Source: Celoporthe dispersa (lineage: Eukaryota; Ascomycota; Sordariomycetes; Diaporthales; Cryphonectriaceae). Taken from it: 64,000 nucleotides of DNA. Below, piece by piece: positions 59,222 to 64,000 of this stretch. Within the stretch, counting starts at the first letter, position 1. The number at the start of each line of letters is the position of its first letter. Location of the stretch: positions 124,001 through 188,000 of the forward strand of contig WAID01000003.1 of NCBI GenBank assembly GCA_016584495.1. Reading direction: 5' to 3'. The position numbers and the translations under genes were made by a program. A model generated the notes under the pieces. It saw only the letters and a program-made list of their open reading frames with translations, was not told where the DNA came from and did not search any database.

Positions 59222-61449
59222 TTAACAAGTTTTACCAGCACCTTTCCCAAGAGGGGTGTCTTTGAATGCCCCTACTTCATCGCCAAGAACTTGAAAAGCC
59301 ATCGTCATTCCACTGGCTTGATGCCAGAGTATATGGCAATGTAAAAGCCATATCCCCTCGTTGTCTGCCAGAAAGCGCAGCACTACGTATCCGTGAGGAG
59401 GAACGTAGACTGTATCTTTTCGGACTGGGTTGGTCAAGTTGAATGCCCCCCACGGGGCTCTCTCGATTGATCGAAAGGGTTGTAAAAATCCCAGCCCCCT
59501 TTGCCTCTATATGAGGAGATCACATAAACATCAAATCCGTGCTACTTCTTATCAGCGTGTCCGTACTTGTCCTCTTAATGCGTCTCTAGACGAGAGCATG
59601 CCGTGATCTTACCAGGTGAAACGGATGGCCAGTGCCGTCCAAGTTATTTATCACAAGCTCAACCCAGACTGGCTTTGCACCAGTCCACGGGACAAGCTGA
59701 TGCCCATCCCAATCCTCTCGCTCCATGGAGAGAAGGGGTCGGTCCTGTGCTACCCAATGCGTACGGTTGACAAAACCCGTCGGGACATTCCCGAGGCGGT
59801 CGAGAATCTGCACGGCGCTATAAATGACAAATTTGACATCGGGATCTGGCAGAGGCTGGAGAAGAGTAGCCCCTTCCACAACCTGTAGAGACTTTGATGA
59901 ATGTGAAACTCCAATATTCTCAGCTGGTTGAGTTGATCCAGATGATATCGCAAACGTTTGAGTCGGCTGTAATGCCAGGTTTGGCGACTGAAAGTCCCTA
60001 TTTTCCTGATCTCAGCAAAATTAATCCACACCAATAAACTATGTTTAAACTTCTGGCTAGCTTGACTTACTCTTTATCGAGTAGCAGAACAAGGTCTGTA
60101 TGCAAATCATGCTGCGCATGTGGCCATTCGAGGGTCAAGTCGGCCCTCTCTCCAGGATAGAGGACTCCTACGGTGGGTGACACGTTGCTTGTAACCTCTT
60201 GACCTCCATCTACATGTGTGATGTTGAGCAACGCATCTGATATGCTCATTGATAACCCCGCCAGAGATCTTTAAATAAGTGCCTTGTCATGAAAGTATGT
60301 TCAGAGTCATCAAGAACTCACCCAGTATTAATGAGGCGGATTCGATACCGCAGTCTCTTGTTCAACGTGATTGAGGGCTTGATGGTTCTTGTACAATCAA
60401 CCGGAGCTGCAGGAACTGCTCTGGTACAGTCAAAATATCCCATACCGTTCACTAAAAGAGAATCTGGGCAAGGCTGAGAAAGTTAGAAACCTTCGGGTAT
60501 ATCGGGTAGCACACCTTGTTGTGAAATAAGCTCACCTCATTACCGTCGCTTGTAGAGCTCATGAAGGATTGAAGGACCTTGGAGGATTGGCGATGATACC
60601 AGTCTCCTGCGAGTAGCAACATCTCTGTATCATAGTCCTGTGAACTACTCCTAGTGACGAGTGGTTCATGAATTACCAGTCCCCCATACAGCCCATCTGC
60701 CCTTTGAGTTTGAGAATGTGCATGGTACCTAAGAAATAATCAGATTCGTCTATTCAGATGGGGATCGAAGCCTTATATGCTCTGGATACGAACCAAAATG
60801 TGCCTTTCTGATCATCTGCAATATTAAATCGGTATTGAAAATGACCACCCGGTTTGATTTCACACTGCGTGACGCCCACAGGTCCGTCCATATGATTTGA
60901 CCCTGGCGTCATGTTAGTTGGGTGATGGCTATATTCGTAATGGCAGACAAAATAGACCTCTCATGTGCAGCCCGTGCCAGTGAATCGAAATACCCTCGTG
61001 GTATGAGTTGTGTATGTCAACCTCGATCGTGTCGCCTGGGCGGCACTCGATTGTAGGCCCAGGAAACATGCCTGGCATTCCTTCCCATCAATACTCTTGT
61101 TTATAATTATGACTGGTTGGTTGTTTCGTGCTTTCTCACCATTTATTAGGATAATCTCCTTTCTCACGCCGTCTGGTCTCCGGAAATCAGAAGTGATATT
61201 CCAGGAAAAGTACCTCACCGCTGGGCTCCGTGCATTGTGATTTTCCGGGTGCAAGGCGATCCCCAGCTCCCGAATCCCTGATGAGGCATCTAGAGGCGAG
61301 AATCTGTAGGAACGGATCGGCCAAAATGCACCACATGTTGTCTGCAAGATGAAGACCGCCGAGATCAAAATAGTGACACATCCAAACACAAGGTGAATGC
61401 AGTGCCAGCGGCTGGAAGACGGCTTCGGCAGCGTCTTCCTGGTTTCCAT
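59222..61449 (-). CDS. membrane-anchored multicopper oxidase (one homopolymer frameshift)
   Basis: Eight exons from 61,449 to 59,222 give about 593 residues if one G is restored in the G6 run (minus strand) at 59,446-59,451. METRKTLPKPSSSRWHC is followed by one hydrophobic span (LVFGCVTILISAVFIL), a type II anchor rather than a cleaved signal. Copper motifs are complete: HWHGLHM, WYHAHSQTQRADG, HPFHL/HGFDVY (split by an intron) and LLHCHILWHQASGM with a Met axial position. Cupredoxin domains lie in the usual order. Such enzymes oxidise phenols or metal ions while reducing oxygen to water; some ascomycete members act on pigments. It is divergent from the phosphoesterase. The frameshift is in a homopolymer and may be a sequencing error. 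Confidence 0.87.
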
Positions 61450-62379
61450 TGTCTCGGCCACTTCTCTACAGCCTGCGCATTGGCGAATAATTGCTGCAAG
61501 AGACCAGTCCATCAATGACAGGAACTGTGTTATAGGCTTTGTGATCAGAAAATGACATATCCTGCTACCGGCGCAGTGACGAAGTGGGCAATACATCTCA
61601 ATACTCTGCCCGGTGCGTACATTTTCTTGATTTACAATACGCCTGTCACATTGCCGCCACCCAGGTGCCAAAACCAATTATAGGTCAAGGGCAAGGCCGG
61701 CACGGGACCATCGATCAATATCAGGAATTTTAATTCTGAGCACGGTGTGATGAGACCTGCATCCTGCATTGCTACTGCACGGGTCCACACCAGTGGCAGC
61801 TTGCAGATCAGAAGGGACCCTATCTCTAGCCGAGAGTTGGCACGTGGGCAATCGGAGGGCTCAACTATTGGGAGGCTGGTTACACTGCATCCCAATAGCA
61901 TTATCTTATATGCGGGTTCCCGGAACATCTTCTGCGGGTGAGGTAAACTAATAATTACGGGAAGATCTCGGCAACGGAGCCGACAGGCTTGAAGTATGCG
62001 CAACTTCCGCAATGCGAGCTGCATATCATGTCATGTCAACTGCCTACTTGGGAAATCCATTGACAGCCATTTTGCAAAAAGTTTCTGGAACAGGTGTCGA
62101 GGAATGACCTCTCAGGGACAGGTTCTAGATCTCGTACTACGCAGCACAGACGAGACAGCTGTCATTGAGCACGTGCGATGTTGCAAGAGCTGAAAGGGTC
62201 AGTCTTCGGGCGGGAGTCGGGTCCACACTAGAAAGAATACCCACTCTATATGGCGTGAACCAAGGTACATTCCTGTATAGCGGTCTACTATATAATATGC
62301 CATGGGTACCTTTCCATGTCTCGCATTTAGATGTTGAATCAAGACGGAGCTGAGAAGATTCGGCTATCCGTACGCTATC
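61450..62379. other. divergent promoter region, no gene supported
   Basis: 930 bp between the oxidase and phosphoesterase starts. Short open frames on both strands (61,632-62,024 minus; 62,137-62,547 minus overlapping the next gene) have no family features. Confidence 0.5.
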
Positions 62380-64000
62380 ATGTTTCGACAGTTTGGTCTG
62401 CTGGCGCTTTTGCGCTTTGCAGGAGCCGCATCGCTCGCAGATGTCAAGCATGTGGTGATGCTGATGCAGGAAAATCGATCTTTCATGCACGTATGTAAAA
62501 GTGACCGCTGCCTGGCCGAGTGACTGAAATAACAATAACATTGCCATGACCTAGTATCTCGGGACGTTGAAGGGTGTCCGCGGCTTCGCTGACCCCAATG
62601 TTCAAATCAATCCGAATGGGCTACCCGTGTGGTACCAGTACGTGGGCAAGATTCTCGCGACCATGTTATGTCTTTCAGCATTAGAAGTTGATGAGGCTGA
62701 CGAGCACAGAGACGTGTCGTCCCTGACCAATGAGACCGATTATCTTTTGCCTTACTGGCTGAACTATCTCGGCGGCGACTGGCCCAACCGCACGCAGTGC
62801 CTGAGTCCTGGCAGCAACTTGTGGCTTCCGACACAAACAGCTTACAACGGCGGTCTAAACAATTTGTGGCCGGTAATTATGATTCATACAGCGCAATCTA
62901 CGCTGATGAATGCAACTGACGGCTTCATGATCAGAGCAGCTCAGCCCCTCAAGCTTGGGCATACTACAAGCGACAAGACATCCCATTCCATTATGCACTG
63001 GCGGATGCCTTTACCATAGCCGATTCCTACCAAGTCTGTCGCCTGTCATTCTGCTAGGGATTGAGGTGAATCAAACTGACAGTGAACTCAGGCTGGTGTT
63101 ATGTCAGCCACCGATCCGCAAGTAACCTTTTGCTTCTCCTCTCTATATAAAGTTTACAGCCTCTAATACTATTTCTTGATACATTCAGGAATCGTTGGAT
63201 GTGGCAGTCTGGATCTATCAACGTCCCTGGTGGTCCTCAACCTCTGGGAGCGGGTGGCGTTGTGCTCGATGACAACCAAACACCAGGTAAGTTTGTTTTG
63301 AGCACTCAACTTAATTGGCAGTCTCGTAATTATTATTGAAATCGAATCATAACCACACACAGGTTGCGAGGCCCCGGATCTCAACTGTGTTCCACTCTAG
63401 TAAGTCTTGAGGACTGAACAAGGTGGATTCTATGCTGACCGTAAAAGTTGGCCTGCCACAGCTGAATACTACGATGCTGCCGGGGTCGATTGGGGTGTTT
63501 TCATGAACGAATATGACTATGTGACCAATAATGGACTCTTCTACTTTGCCACTTTCCAAAATGCCCCCGAGAACTCAAGTCTATACCAGCGCGGTCTAGC
63601 CTTTAGCGACCAGAACTCTTTGGATGGGTTCTATTCAGCTGCTGCGGACGGAACCCTGCCCGAGGTTAGCTGGATCTTCCCTCCTGGTGCGTTGAAGTGA
63701 GTATGACCTCGATTTCTGATTTTATATTCAACATGCTGACTTAACGATGCCAGCGAACACCCGCCCCATACTCCCTCCGACGGGAGCTGGTTCATGAAGA
63801 ATATCGTGGATGCTGTGACCCAAGGGCCAGACTGGAATTCCACGATCCTGTTGATCTGCTACGATGGTAAGATGAGGCCTCACGATGGCGCTTGGGATTC
63901 GGTTTTAGGCTATCTCATGGTTGGGGTACTAGTGGATTTAGCTAACTTCTTTTTCTCTCTAACTCAAGAGGGAGGGGGCTTTGGTGATACTGTCTGGTAT
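62380..64000 (+). CDS. phosphoesterase / phospholipase C family protein, 3' end outside window
   Basis: The ATG at 62,380 gives a short signal-like segment (MFRQFGLLALLRFAGAAS) followed at once by ADVKHVVMLMQENRSF, the first motif of the PF04185 family (phospholipase C, acid phosphatase). Exons then give GTLKGVRGFADPNVQINPNG, DVSSLTNETDYLLPYWLNYL, then PFHYALADAFTIADSYQ. Next are MSATDPNRWMWQSGSI, GVDWGVFMNEYDYVTNN, VSWIFPPGALNEHPPHTPSDG and YDEGGGFGD at the window end. One intron (from about 63,116) uses a GC-AG donor (GCAAGT), needed to keep DPNRW in frame. The Asp after ENRSF in most relatives is Met here, and FG is LG. It likely cleaves phospholipids or phosphate esters outside the cell; the specificity is not readable. 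Divergent from the multicopper oxidase. Confidence 0.85.

Overview
The window is nuclear DNA of a filamentous ascomycete, most likely an Aspergillus/Penicillium-type member of the Eurotiomycetes. The evidence is 50-160 bp GT-AG introns, Zn2Cys6 regulators, a HET-domain gene, large sugar-transporter and CAZyme families, an AmyR-type promoter site, and a sharp split into an AT-rich repeat block and a gene-bearing block. Species was not determined.

Left third (1-20,597): an AT-rich repeat block with the look of repeat-induced point mutation (RIP: C:G to T:A changes, TAA/TAG stops throughout old reading frames). It holds (i) the truncated 3' half of a Ty3/gypsy element at the left edge; (ii) an almost complete 11.1 kb gypsy element, minus strand, 3,923-15,061, with 358 bp LTRs and a 5 bp target duplication CAAAA; (iii) two copies of a second LTR family (317 bp LTRs, TACTG...CAATA/CAGTA ends) arranged in tandem and sharing one LTR, the first split by element (ii); and (iv) a 455 bp miniature element with 91 bp LTRs and a GATTC target duplication (18,187-18,641). 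The miniature element is GC-balanced and almost unmutated inside the RIP block.

Transition zone (20.6-34.6 kb): a gene graveyard plus one good gene. It has an N-terminally truncated sugar transporter fused head-to-head at a sharp breakpoint to an N-terminally truncated sulfatase, remnants of a FAD monooxygenase and an O-methyltransferase, an AmyR-site alpha-glucosidase (GH31), and a decayed HET-domain gene. Nonsense codons here are all explained by C:G to T:A changes.

Gene-bearing part (34.6-64 kb): an anion:cation symporter divergent from a formylglycine-type sulfatase, followed by a solo LTR and a damaged Zn2Cys6 regulator. Next comes a carbohydrate set: GH127 beta-L-arabinofuranosidase, MFS sugar transporter, secreted GH39-like hydrolase and a C2H2+Zn2Cys6 regulator. 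After that come an alpha/beta-hydrolase (proline iminopeptidase type), a second MFS sugar transporter, a membrane-anchored multicopper oxidase, and a phosphoesterase/phospholipase C cut by the window end.

Five otherwise well-preserved genes (GH31, sulfatase, Zn2Cys6 regulator, MFS transporter, multicopper oxidase) each need exactly one 1-nt correction, and every one lies in a homopolymer run. That pattern points to sequencing or assembly error at least as much as to real decay. Gene models were built by hand from splice signals; exon sums were checked for frame where stated.
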